A stretch of DNA of 64,000 bases from an uncultured Christensenella sp. (GTDB lineage: Bacteria; Bacillota; Clostridia; Christensenellales; Borkfalkiaceae), in contig CAJTQF010000004.1 of NCBI GenBank assembly GCA_910578565.1, positions 62,001-126,000 on the forward strand, written 5' to 3'. The notes under the pieces are model-generated. The model made no database searches, was not told the origin of the DNA, and saw only the letters and a program-made list of their open reading frames with translations. A program made the position numbers and the translations under genes. Positions within the stretch are counted from its first letter, which is position 1. Each line of letters starts with the position of its first letter. This document shows, piece after piece, positions 44,301 to 52,900 of the stretch.

Positions 44301-44414
44301 GGATCGGTTTATAGCGGCGGAACCAAAGGTAATAATGGTACAGGAAATGGCAATGCCGCAACTGCAAATCCCAGTAATGGAAATTCTGGTTCAGCTGGTA
44401 CAAAAGTTCGTTAA
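38334..44414 (+). CDS. Giant exported GLUG/Big_2 repeat protein with Gly-rich tail
   Basis: 2026 aa, ribosome binding site TTAGGAG. In order: signal peptide (aa 1-33); a GLUG-type region (about aa 40-250) with FTGHYDGG and repeated GGIVG(L/I)N; about eleven bacterial Ig-like (Big_2) domains (about aa 335-1370), each opening with a KEPV.(S/G/N)I-type strand and a VxPxxAT(Y/N)K element; a less regular beta-rich region (aa 1370-1750); and a Gly/Asn-rich tail (about aa 1755-2026) with GGNGGNGG-type runs. It is a long stalk-like surface protein, probably an adhesin. No LPxTG motif or C-terminal membrane helix is visible, so its attachment is unexplained. Confidence 0.8.
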   Translation: MIKTKSKVILTLIFIMIISVVASLSAMTGIAFADSNSSDFKNGRGTAESPYEITSVEEFNNVRYHREAHFKQMNNLDFGDIEFGPIGSVTFPFTGHYDGGKYQISNIHIKQKANNVGLFAFVDNVGVIENLKLVNAEIEGEYNVGSFAGTNRGTIIGCVSSAKVSGKGAVGGIVGLNAAGGKTQECGNTGNIFSTNENGMYVGGIVGINNSLVQDCYNHGKINSDKNFNVTYVGGITGLNDGGSYNAEIDRCYNIGEIIGNARGQVTGDNLKGEIYNSKWQTSELDKAASFDSGNISDTNVLSSNSFTTANSFNGWDFDKTWKYIKTKSEYPLLNREYVKVESVSFKQSEIELRQGNSLKLEAVVTPIHATENTAKLELNSNIVGVKLSQDNILSVSKSVTPGTKISIKAKAENLSTNLTVTVTKIPVESVELTNLDGKNEISQLHGLHFKGEVKPYDATYKGIRYEVDSSFAEITSDGFLTLKENAPTGAKITVTAVSTDDNLNRDSITVTVVKESVTSVEITSANNFKLMGSLKLTATVLPNEATYKDVAYKIIASTADGANLTDNVLTAKGLGIITVIAEADGVKSEEFKIQVLKEPVTDIVWNIKDRFTCGDILVLNATAIPANATLSEIQYSIIGDNTARASIIDGVLHAETAGKVIVRAIADEFVSDKEVTIDKVPVENIELNFADSFKHTESLTLNVNVTPDNATYKDNIVYEIISDSADSRIVSGVLYANKPGTVVVKVTVDGISAEKIISVLKEPVQSISLNAVFKENDSGEAYQFVASIYPATATNQDVVYVLKSGAATLSETGLLLIDPSAPVGSLIEVYAIVDGIESSVYEIKSGRISVKSVSLTADSYSIKVGEGLSLVTSTVPAVVSNPGVTYIVEGNAEVIDGVLYVFDTEAVGTIINVKAIVDGVESSAISVNVIETPVENITFTCATSFKVTGSLKLSASVYPQNATDKTVTFTIVSGSDIGAEIVDGYLYAEKVGVVKVRAVAGNVSRDVVICVQKEPVTRVVLTSSLSVKVNNELKLAATVYPFNATYKDITFELIDNDISVELIDGNILFSSQVGTVVLRVNADGTYEDYRIEITKEPVTGIVFGKTAFKHTESLELVTRVLPTNATFNAVSYTILKNYAGYEDIGARIENGKLYANRPGIIKLLINTDNGDYSETIEIEVTKEPVIGINMNNNVTQYLDYGYRVGQIDLETIVYPYNATYKDVTYSIVPKNCTYELNGKILTVTLEALKISDGIAEDKQASITVKAVADGVEFYKTYVFYKFDLANENEIELDTSVRTFKTSGQFGFKILLPEKITYKGIKVEIINQGNTEAKFGHTDNNSIEIDENFKDSILLAASFPGTFTLRITSLCDGKTINDFEFIVEEEKINNVYLGVQGGSKYFESALCEKQLTETANYKADDISNFKLYKSMHLAQGEQISLRAFANALDVNKFATYGKTKHLKIYYLDEDGNKLSADENNIYFTRNKETLTINSNAPVTATIKLFAAFEGNNTNSDYDVISDYIEITIESAYIKDIENVLINKDGWINGMNKTPGMKRVHILIEHTLSSIVIEKTIETDDPNLQLNLYNQNLGGEFNITYTAYFEQQFGSKIYKYNYIFSNVTKFSGLKNSYFTQEPNDKDYNSIALLDYYQNAKNVTEVGSNVKVLYVYGNAYQTRTASFRFNCSADIYFDNFSFTSSTGNDAITIGDDQTINLFTKGNITIKASNGNSTNKNGSNVIYGPDAKLTIYNEARLTLIAGNGANGSGGFSHDRYEENGGSGTAPSGGNGYDGGRGGIAIKCNSLNLSTENGSLSISGGNGGNGGNGGNGHGSDRDGRPKAGNGGRGGDGGIGGAAISVTNSLVLNVSDNFLDISSGNGGNGGAGGHGGNGPAYHYSDHGGDGGCGGNAGAGGNAIQATSLNVISSSGTMSIQTGNGGKGGRGGDGGYGTDSWGKSDNGNGANGGNSGNSGSVIVSSFSGNKTHFNNCISIGSVYSGGTKGNNGTGNGNAATANPSNGNSGSAGTKVR

Positions 44415-44435
44415 CAATAAGGAGAAATTCTATTT

Positions 44436-47400
44436 ATGAAAAAGTCTATTTTAAGTTTGTTATTGGCAGTCGTTCTTACTTTTGGAGCGACTCAAAGTGT
44501 GATTAGTGCATTTGCGGAATCAAAACGTAACGAGGATACACCTATAGCGCAAATTTCTAATGACAATTATGAGTCCGTAAATGAGCGTACGAATAAAACA
44601 ATAGAAAATCAAAATGCTGAAACCGCAGTACAAGCTATAAAAGACTGTACAGAATATTTAGGTGGCGAAGTATGTACTTTTGAAAGTGAAGACGAATACA
44701 ATTGTTTTACAGAAAAAGAAACTAATAAGATTGAAAATATATCCAATACATATTCACGCAGTACAACAGAAATCAAAAAGACTTTTAAGGTTCTTGATAG
44801 AAAAACTTCAAAGCCTATTTCTAATGCTATTGTAAGACTTAATGGTATCCCGCGTTATACAGATAGAAATGGCGAAATTAATGTAACTCTTACAGATTCT
44901 GTATATGAATTATATGTCGAAAAAAACATAAAAGATGCAAAAGTTCAATATAATCCACACATAGAATTTTTATATCTTGAAGATGAAGAAGACTCAAATA
45001 CAGTAAAAACTGTGTACTTAAAACGTCCTTGTGATGACCTTGAAATTTATGCAGTTAACTTAAGGATTGGCAGTGCATATGGTTCTAATCCGGAATTTTA
45101 TAATCTTCTAGAGCAGGAATATTATTTTGCTTTAGATTATATGAATTATCCTGCTGATATAATTTTGGAAACAAATAAAACACCTGATTTCTCATGCTTA
45201 TATGTTAATGGTAATCTTGATAGATTGGCTGTTGGCAATGACTTCGTATACTTTGATTATAATAAGCTAAAAAAAGACGGAACACCTTTTTATAGTCCAG
45301 ATGATGAGTTTAGTATAAGTTTTGTTTATGAAGGAATAGAATCTGAACAATATAAATTGCATTTAAAATTTTCCGATTTAAAGAATGTAAAGGCACCGAC
45401 TATCGATTTAGGTGATGGCGTTCAGCCTGTTACGCGTAGCTTAAATAATGGCTTAGTATCAGGTGGTCCCACTCCGGACCAAGATATGGGATTAGGAGCT
45501 AATTGCACTGTAGATCTTGTCTCTTTTGCTAAGTATTTTGCTCAATTGTTTGATGATGGAATCGCTAAAGTTAGTAGGCCTAAAAAGTGGGGATCCATAA
45601 ATCCTACATTTACTGCTACATATAACCCTAAAAAAAACACTATGAAGATTGTTGTAGGTTTTTCATATCAAAAGGACATTAAAAAAACTGGAGATAAAAT
45701 TAATTTTGAAAAATATAAGGATGCAGTTGAATTATCAGAGCTATATGAGCCTGAGTTGAATGATTTACGCAATCAGGTTAATACAGCGCAAGACAATCTT
45801 TCTCATTTAAAAGAAGATAAATGGGATACAAATAAAAATCAAAACGAAATTGCTCGTCAACTCGCAGAATATGAAAGGGCACGAGATAATTATGCAAAGG
45901 CAGCAAAAGAATATAATGAGGGATATTATTATCAAACTATGAGTGATCATGAGTACTTATTACGTAGAGAGTTTGATAACAATGCAGATAAATTATCTAA
46001 TTTGGCTGAACAGATAAGAAATGGAAAAGATGCTGTTTCGGCATTAAAGCGCGAATTAGGTGATTTAAAGGAGATGAAATACGATAGGATATCAAACAAT
46101 ATATTCAAAGGCTCTTTCAAATTTGATTTTCAGTTTAAAGTTTTGGGAACATATGAATTTGAAGTCACTACTAAAGATATTCAAAAATTTGATATTTCTG
46201 GGATGTTTCATTTTGGATTATCTTATACTAAGCATTTCATGGCGGGCTATGTACCAGTATATTTGAGAGCAGCTGGTAGTTTGGATATTGGAGTTAAATT
46301 TGAGTTTTATAAGGATGGAGCAAAATTAGAAAAATTAGCTGATATTTTTACATTTTTTATTAAAATAGTAATTAGAGGTGATGCCGGTGTTGGATTATAT
46401 GATTATTTATCGGTTGGCGCATTTCTAAGTCTTACCTTTGATTTTCAATTTAAATTTGGTAGTGCTTCTGATAAATCTTTTGGCAAATTTGCTTTAGGGG
46501 TTGGAGTCAGAGTCAAATTACTATTTTTTGAATGGGAATTCAAATTTCCCGATGCTTGGGGTGGTGAGCCATTAGAATGGTATATGTTTGGAGGAGATAA
46601 AAAAGAAAATCAAAGTAATACTGCAAAGTTAATGTCGCGTTCATATAATTTGCAACATAGTGGAAATACATTTGATTCTGTTTATCAAGATTCGAAGCCT
46701 CAACTGATGGATATAGGTGATGGTAAATATATTCTTGTTTGGTTACGCGATAGTATTCAGAGAGATGCATATAATAGAACAGAATTAGTTTATTCGATTT
46801 TTGATGGTAATGAATGGAGCGAAGTAAATCCGATTACATCTAACAGTAATACAGCTGATTTTAATCCAGAACTTTATAAAAGAGGCAGCAAAATTTATTT
46901 AACTTGGCAGAGATTAAACAATAAATTAACCGAAAATGATACATTATATGATATGACTTCAAAAAGCGAAATTTGGTTTTCTGAGTTTGATTTCAATTCA
47001 CTGACATTTGGTAATTCTCAAAGAATTACTAATGATTCAACTATGGATTTGGCACCTAAATTTGCAATTTCTAATAATGAAAATGATGATTTGATACTTA
47101 TTTGGCAAAAAAATACAGCAAACGACATGTTGGGAATGGAAGGAATCAATAGCATAGTCTATTCTACTTATTGCGACTCAAGCAAACAATGGTCTGAATC
47201 AAAAATAATTTATTCATCAGAAAATATTATATCTTATGTTACTGGGGCTATGCAAAATGGTCAATTATTAGTTTCTTTTGTTGAGGATTTGGACAAGGAT
47301 TTACTTACATCAGAAGACAGAATTGTTAAAGTTTTAAACTCTAATAATGAGGAAGTTTATTCTACAAGTTCAAATGTAGGGTCAACGCAATTTGTTGACG

Positions 47401-48431
47401 AAAATGGAGAAATTATGCTATACTATTATGATAATGGTAATATAGTGAAAACAAATCTAAAAACAAAAGAAAATGTTATAACTTGTACTACAGATGATTT
47501 TAATAGTGGCTTTAAAGTTGTATCCAACAAAAATGGAACAGTAATCTTCTATAGCACCACTGATGGGGAAAGAAAGCAAAGCTATTGTGTAATTTATGAT
47601 TCTATTGCAAATAAATGGTCACAAGGTGTTAAACTTAGCCAGTGCTTGGATAATGCCGATATGTGTACCGGATTTCTTACTGAATCTGGAGATATAGCTT
47701 ATGCTCATATTGTCTATGACGATAAACAAAGTTATGCAAGTATAGATTTTGGTGAAAAGAAATTGAATTATTCAGTAGAAATTAAAGATGCTTATTTTTT
47801 AGGAAGCCTTGTTGATGGGGAAAAATTTGAACTGGCATTAACAGTAAAAAATACAGGTGACTTTGAATTTAATCAAATAAAAATTTCTTTATTTGGGCAA
47901 GAGCATCTTATTGAGTTGGGGGATTCTTTGTTATTAGGTGAAACAAGAACTCTTTTTATTGATTTTTTCGCAAAAATACAAGGAAAAACAAATGATACAA
48001 TTTCTTGTGATGTAATTATTAATGATCAGTCGTTTGCACAATACAACTATACTTTTTTCTTCGGGTATGTTGACTATTGTTTAGATTCTGAACTAATAAT
48101 AATTGATGCAACACAAGTTTTCAAAGTTAATATAATAAATTTAAGTAATTATGTTAGTGATGGAAAATTAATTGTGTACATAAATGGAGAAATAACACAA
48201 GAAATTGAATTAAAAGATGTTTGCAAAAATGGGACGGAAATAATAGAGATAACTTTTACAGAATTGTTAAAAGGTGATTTTGTATATGTTGAATTTGTTT
48301 CAGACTCAGAAGAAGTGTATTTAAATAATAATTCATGTGCTTTTTCTAGTACATTAGATAACATAATACCAAAAGAAGCTATTTCAAATCCTTATGCGGA
48401 TATATTAAGTTTAGCTAAAGGAGCCTTTTAA
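44436..48431 (+). CDS. Large exported protein with a coiled coil and beta-rich C-terminus
   Basis: 1331 aa, ribosome binding site AAGGAGA. Signal peptide (aa 1-29). A carboxypeptidase-regulatory-like beta domain (about aa 110-160; FKVLDRKTSKPISNAIVRLNG split as FKVLDRKTSKPI and AIVRLNG). A coiled coil around aa 430-550. A hydrophobic, glycine-containing beta region (about aa 555-710; GMFHFGLSYTKHF, GVGLYDYLSVGAFLSLTF). A propeller-like region with repeated (I/V)L(I/V)WL/WQ and TWQRL strands (about aa 760-1100). A C-terminal CARDB/Ig-like domain. No cell-wall anchor is seen. It is co-transcribed with the giant protein, 21 nt downstream. The function is unknown. Confidence 0.65.
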   Translation: MKKSILSLLLAVVLTFGATQSVISAFAESKRNEDTPIAQISNDNYESVNERTNKTIENQNAETAVQAIKDCTEYLGGEVCTFESEDEYNCFTEKETNKIENISNTYSRSTTEIKKTFKVLDRKTSKPISNAIVRLNGIPRYTDRNGEINVTLTDSVYELYVEKNIKDAKVQYNPHIEFLYLEDEEDSNTVKTVYLKRPCDDLEIYAVNLRIGSAYGSNPEFYNLLEQEYYFALDYMNYPADIILETNKTPDFSCLYVNGNLDRLAVGNDFVYFDYNKLKKDGTPFYSPDDEFSISFVYEGIESEQYKLHLKFSDLKNVKAPTIDLGDGVQPVTRSLNNGLVSGGPTPDQDMGLGANCTVDLVSFAKYFAQLFDDGIAKVSRPKKWGSINPTFTATYNPKKNTMKIVVGFSYQKDIKKTGDKINFEKYKDAVELSELYEPELNDLRNQVNTAQDNLSHLKEDKWDTNKNQNEIARQLAEYERARDNYAKAAKEYNEGYYYQTMSDHEYLLRREFDNNADKLSNLAEQIRNGKDAVSALKRELGDLKEMKYDRISNNIFKGSFKFDFQFKVLGTYEFEVTTKDIQKFDISGMFHFGLSYTKHFMAGYVPVYLRAAGSLDIGVKFEFYKDGAKLEKLADIFTFFIKIVIRGDAGVGLYDYLSVGAFLSLTFDFQFKFGSASDKSFGKFALGVGVRVKLLFFEWEFKFPDAWGGEPLEWYMFGGDKKENQSNTAKLMSRSYNLQHSGNTFDSVYQDSKPQLMDIGDGKYILVWLRDSIQRDAYNRTELVYSIFDGNEWSEVNPITSNSNTADFNPELYKRGSKIYLTWQRLNNKLTENDTLYDMTSKSEIWFSEFDFNSLTFGNSQRITNDSTMDLAPKFAISNNENDDLILIWQKNTANDMLGMEGINSIVYSTYCDSSKQWSESKIIYSSENIISYVTGAMQNGQLLVSFVEDLDKDLLTSEDRIVKVLNSNNEEVYSTSSNVGSTQFVDENGEIMLYYYDNGNIVKTNLKTKENVITCTTDDFNSGFKVVSNKNGTVIFYSTTDGERKQSYCVIYDSIANKWSQGVKLSQCLDNADMCTGFLTESGDIAYAHIVYDDKQSYASIDFGEKKLNYSVEIKDAYFLGSLVDGEKFELALTVKNTGDFEFNQIKISLFGQEHLIELGDSLLLGETRTLFIDFFAKIQGKTNDTISCDVIINDQSFAQYNYTFFFGYVDYCLDSELIIIDATQVFKVNIINLSNYVSDGKLIVYINGEITQEIELKDVCKNGTEIIEITFTELLKGDFVYVEFVSDSEEVYLNNNSCAFSSTLDNIIPKEAISNPYADILSLAKGAF

Positions 48432-49213
48432 TGATTATCAATAAAGATATAGGGATTAAGAAGGATAGCGGTTTTATTATTCCAGTTTTCCTAATAATTA
48501 ATATTTCTTTATTAGTAGCAACAATTGTATTTTGGTGGTTCTATATAGATGAATATGATTTTGCATATCTTGTTGAAAATGGAGTTGAAATAGAAGCAAC
48601 GGTTGTTGATTATGATTATCATTCTGAAAGTTATGCAGATGGCGATGCTGATTATTTATCAGGATGGTATTACATATGGGAATGTCATTACAATGGTAGA
48701 ACATATAGCGGAATTGGACCTAATGGATATTTAAGAACTCAAGAAGAAGTAATGGAGTATTTAGGTAAAAATTTCACCGTTACGGTTGATCCTAATAGTA
48801 ATTGGGTAGTGGATAAACCTATTGCAGAAATACGTCCTTACGGATTAAAATTTGAATTTTTTATAACAGGAGCAATTAGTTTTTCGATAATATTTCCAAT
48901 TGTTTTGTTAAGCACTTTTATTATAATGCTTTATCCTATGATATTAAATAATAAAATAGATAAAACTGCAAAATTGCCAATATTAGGTGAAGTAATAAAG
49001 GTATTTGGATTTCTATGGTTCTATATTAAAGTAAAATATAAAGATGAAAATAATGAAATTCAAGAAAAGTGGGCAAAAGCCTATTTTACTAGAAAAGAAG
49101 CTCAATATTTAAAGAACAAGAAATATATAAATATAGTACTTTATAAAAAAACATACGGCATTTTAGAAGAAATGCCAATAGAGAAGAAAAGACCAAAAAA
49201 ATATGACGCATAA
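48431..49213 (+). CDS. DUF3592-like membrane protein
   Basis: 260 aa, ribosome binding site AAAGGAG, start sharing a base with the previous stop (TAATG). An N-terminal membrane helix (about aa 15-38), an extracellular beta domain (VENGVEIEATVVDYDY...YYIWECHYNGRTYSG...FTVTVDPNSN), two further hydrophobic helices (about aa 145-175), and a second beta segment. Such DUF3592-type proteins are of unknown function. Its end overlaps the next gene by 11 nt. Confidence 0.6.
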   Translation: MIINKDIGIKKDSGFIIPVFLIINISLLVATIVFWWFYIDEYDFAYLVENGVEIEATVVDYDYHSESYADGDADYLSGWYYIWECHYNGRTYSGIGPNGYLRTQEEVMEYLGKNFTVTVDPNSNWVVDKPIAEIRPYGLKFEFFITGAISFSIIFPIVLLSTFIIMLYPMILNNKIDKTAKLPILGEVIKVFGFLWFYIKVKYKDENNEIQEKWAKAYFTRKEAQYLKNKKYINIVLYKKTYGILEEMPIEKKRPKKYDA

Positions 49214-49952
49214 GAAAAAACTATTAATTATTACAATTTCAATCAGTTTGACAGTTGCTATAGCAGTTACGTTTATTGCTCTTGCGTTTACGGTCTGGAA
49301 GCAACCACCCAAAACAACGCAAGAGTGGTTAAACGATTTTAAAAATTGCATAGTTGTTGAAAAAGACGACAGCGAGCAGAAAACTTTTAAGAACATAACC
49401 ATAACCGAAGACGGAAATGCAGTAGCATTATACGAACATCTGATTGAGATAAAAGACCAGAATGAAGAGAAGATAGCGCACCTTTCTGTAAAAGAAGAAT
49501 TTCCAACGCTTGAAACAGATGAGTTCGATACATACGACGAGTACTATTTCATAGACGGAACTATGTATATGCAGCGAATAGCGGCAGGCGAAACTAACGG
49601 GACAAGTTTCGGTTCTACGTGGGAAGTATTTTGGGAAGTGGTAACGGAAAATCTCAGTTCTGCAAATTATAATTTTGCTGAGAGCAATTTCACGGATTTA
49701 CTTCTGACTCATAACAAGCATACGCATAGTATGTCAGCAACAATTTCGGATAGTAACAAATATAAATTCTTTGTTGGTGCGGAAGGGATTGCCGATATGA
49801 GCGGAATAAATATCGCTATGACGTTTAACGATGAAACAGGATATTACGATTTGAAAATAGGCTATACATATAAGGATAAGCAGTCAGTTGAAATCAGCAT
49901 TTCCAGGACCGAGCCTACAGATATAGAAATTAAAGATTTTGTACAAAGGTAA
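49203..49952 (+). CDS. Exported or membrane-anchored hypothetical protein
   Basis: 249 aa. One N-terminal hydrophobic segment (about aa 5-33), either a signal peptide or an anchor, precedes a soluble domain rich in Asp/Glu/Thr and aromatic residues. No lipobox cysteine. The pattern of long beta strands with EVFWEVVTENLSS and a TYKDKQSVEISISR end is reminiscent of small extracellular beta proteins. Higher in GC than the gene before it. Its start overlaps the previous gene; the ribosome binding site is weak. Confidence 0.5.
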   Translation: MTHKKKLLIITISISLTVAIAVTFIALAFTVWKQPPKTTQEWLNDFKNCIVVEKDDSEQKTFKNITITEDGNAVALYEHLIEIKDQNEEKIAHLSVKEEFPTLETDEFDTYDEYYFIDGTMYMQRIAAGETNGTSFGSTWEVFWEVVTENLSSANYNFAESNFTDLLLTHNKHTHSMSATISDSNKYKFFVGAEGIADMSGINIAMTFNDETGYYDLKIGYTYKDKQSVEISISRTEPTDIEIKDFVQR

Positions 49953-49961
49953 AAATTTCAT

Positions 49962-52900
49962 ATGTTCGCGAGAAGAAGAACGGTAATTTTGTTACTGTCG
50001 ATGATAATAGTATCGCTCATATCCGTTTTCTTAATTTCATTTAAGGGAGCGGATATTGTTTATGCGGAAACAAACAGTAAATTCAGCGGAGGAAACGGTA
50101 AGGCGGAAACGCCTTATCAGATTTCCACGGCTGACGATTTTTGTGCCCTTGAAGAACTGAATACCCAACATACGTTGAACGGATATTTCAACGTATATTT
50201 TGTTCTTATTTCCGATATCGATTTGAGCGGCAGAACAATTAATCCTATAGGTACTCAACTTTATCCTTTTAAAGGACACTTAGACGGCGATGGGTTTAGT
50301 GTTACAAACATCTCGATAAATTCGACAGAAGACCATACGGGATTATTCGGCGCAATCAGTTCGGACGCGAGTCTGAAAGACATTACAATAAGCGGAGATA
50401 TTTCGGGAAATTCCAATGTTGGCGGTCTGGTCGGTTTAAATCAGGGAATAGTAACAGGTTGCATCAATCTTGCAAACGTTAAAAGCGCGGATGACAGCGC
50501 GAACATAGACGTCGGCGGTATTTGCGGTTACAATGAAAATATAATTTCTGATTGTTACAATAACGGACATATCCAAGGTTTCGGCGTAAATACGGGTGGA
50601 ATTGTCGGCTCGAACGCGGCAGGAGCTGTAAGGAACTGTTTTAACGTCGGCTTGGTTGAATCGGAATACTATGGCGTCGGAGGAATTGCGGGCAGTAATG
50701 AAGCTACGATAAGCAGCTGTTACAACAGTTCCGCTATTTCTGCGTATAGTACAGCTGGCGGAATTGTAGGGTCAAATAGCAGTTTAGGTTTAATTGAAAA
50801 TACATACAATACTGGAAATATTACAGTAAAAAATAATATGGCAGGCGGAATATGCGGGGGTAATGAAGGTGCGGTTTACAATTCTTATAATTGCCAAAAC
50901 GTAGCAGGCGTGTCTCAGGAAGGGGGTATTTGCGGATTTGTATCTAACAGTGCGATAGTAAACAGTTGCTTTTCTTCATCGGACAAGTATGATGGTAAAC
51001 TGACTTTCCGAGGAAACGATTATCCTAATTCCAAAATCCTGCGCGACGTGGATATTGCGAACGGTGATTCTTTAATAAACGAAAAGAAAGCTGCAGCCCT
51101 ATCCGGAGGTAGAGGTGCTGGCGTATGGACGAAAAGGACATATGATGAAACGTCCTGTTATTACCCTGAGTTGTCTGTTTTTTACACTTCGACTAATTCA
51201 GTCATATCTAATTTTTCAAAGAACAGTGTAAAGATAGATCGACAGACCACGGAAATTTCACTTGGTACAATTTCATATGTTTATAATGGAACAGCAAACG
51301 AACCCGATGTTTATCGTGGTGATGAGTTGCTTGTGCGTAATATAGATTACAAGATTAGTTTTTCGAATAATATTAATGCCGGAGATAAGAATGCGGCTTC
51401 TGCCCAAATTACATTCATTAATTACTTCAAAGGAGGCACCACAAAATATTTTTCTGTAACCAAACAACCTATTACGGTTAAATGGAGCGAAGAAAAGTTC
51501 AGTTATACTGGGAAAGTTCAGCATCCTACTGTATCCGTAGAGACTGGAAAAATCGGTGACGAAAACATAACATTTGAGTATGTGTATGACTCAAATATTG
51601 AAATAGGAAAACATTCAGTAAAGGCTCAACTTGATGCCGCAAACGAAATCAATAAAAATTATTCTTTTGAACCAGAGACCGTGGAATATCTGATTTCAGG
51701 TGCTGCGTTAGTGTTGGAGTGGAGTACCGATACGCTTTATTACAATGGTGCAGCGCAGCATCCGGAAGCAAGTATAAAAAGCGGAATCAAAGAATCGGAT
51801 TCAGTAAAACTGATTTACACAGCGTACTCAAATAATATTAATGCTCAAACAGGTTACACAGTTAAAGTTACATGCGACAATAAAAATTATAGTCTTGATA
51901 TAACTTATACGTACAGCATTGAGAAACAACCTATTACAGCAGAATTTGAAATAAAAGATTTTTACTATACAGGTTCAGCTCAGTATCCTGAAATCTCGAA
52001 AGTAAACAATGTGATAGGTGCTGAACAAATTGAGTTTGAATATAAAGGGTACACAGATAACATTGCGGCAAAAACAGGTTATACCGTTACTGCAGTGCTT
52101 GCTGATACAATTACAAATGCAAATTATGTTTTAAATGAAACAATAGGAACTTATGAAATTAAACGGCAACCGATTACTGTTTCGTTTTCAGAGATACCGT
52201 TAGTTTACAATGCTCAACCGCAGTATCCTGCAGTTAGTGCGGATAGCGGAGTTATCGGAGACGAGAAAATAGTTTTTAAAATATCCGATTATTCATCAAA
52301 CATTAATGCAACAAGTGGTGAAACTTATTCAATTGTTGTTTCATTAGATTCTGCAAGTTCGGTTAACGGTAATTATGTATTTGAACCTGTAACTTATTAT
52401 TACGGCATTAAGCAAGCCGAAATAATTGTTGCTTGGGACAATGACAGCTTGCCTTTAATCTATAATGCAAAGCCACAGCATCCTACGGCAACAATAGTTT
52501 CAGAAGTATTTGACGAAGGGATAAAACTTTTATACGGAGAATGTGATTCTGTTAATGTTGGAAGTCATTACAGTATATCAATCGAATCTGAAAACAATAA
52601 TTACAAAATAGCAAATGTTCTCGAATATGAGATTAAGCCAATGCCTTTAGTTCTTGCGTGGAAAGGTGAGAGTAGCTTTGTGTATAACGGTAATGCTCAG
52701 CGCCCAGAAGTTAAAATAGTTACTGAGACTTTTGATACGGTAGAACTGGTATATGGTGTTTGTAATAATATAAATGTAGGGCAAGACTACACAATTGAGA
52801 TTGCGTGTAATAACGCCAATTATATATTGGTTAATGATCTAACATATTCTATAATGCCTAAGCAGCTCGAAGTTGTTTGGGAAGATAACACGCTTACATA

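Noticed and set aside
43600..44400. Short tandem GGTGG-like repeats, which could be taken for a CRISPR or satellite array
   Set aside because: They encode the Gly/Asn-rich tail of the giant protein in one continuous frame, with irregular spacing and no unique spacers.
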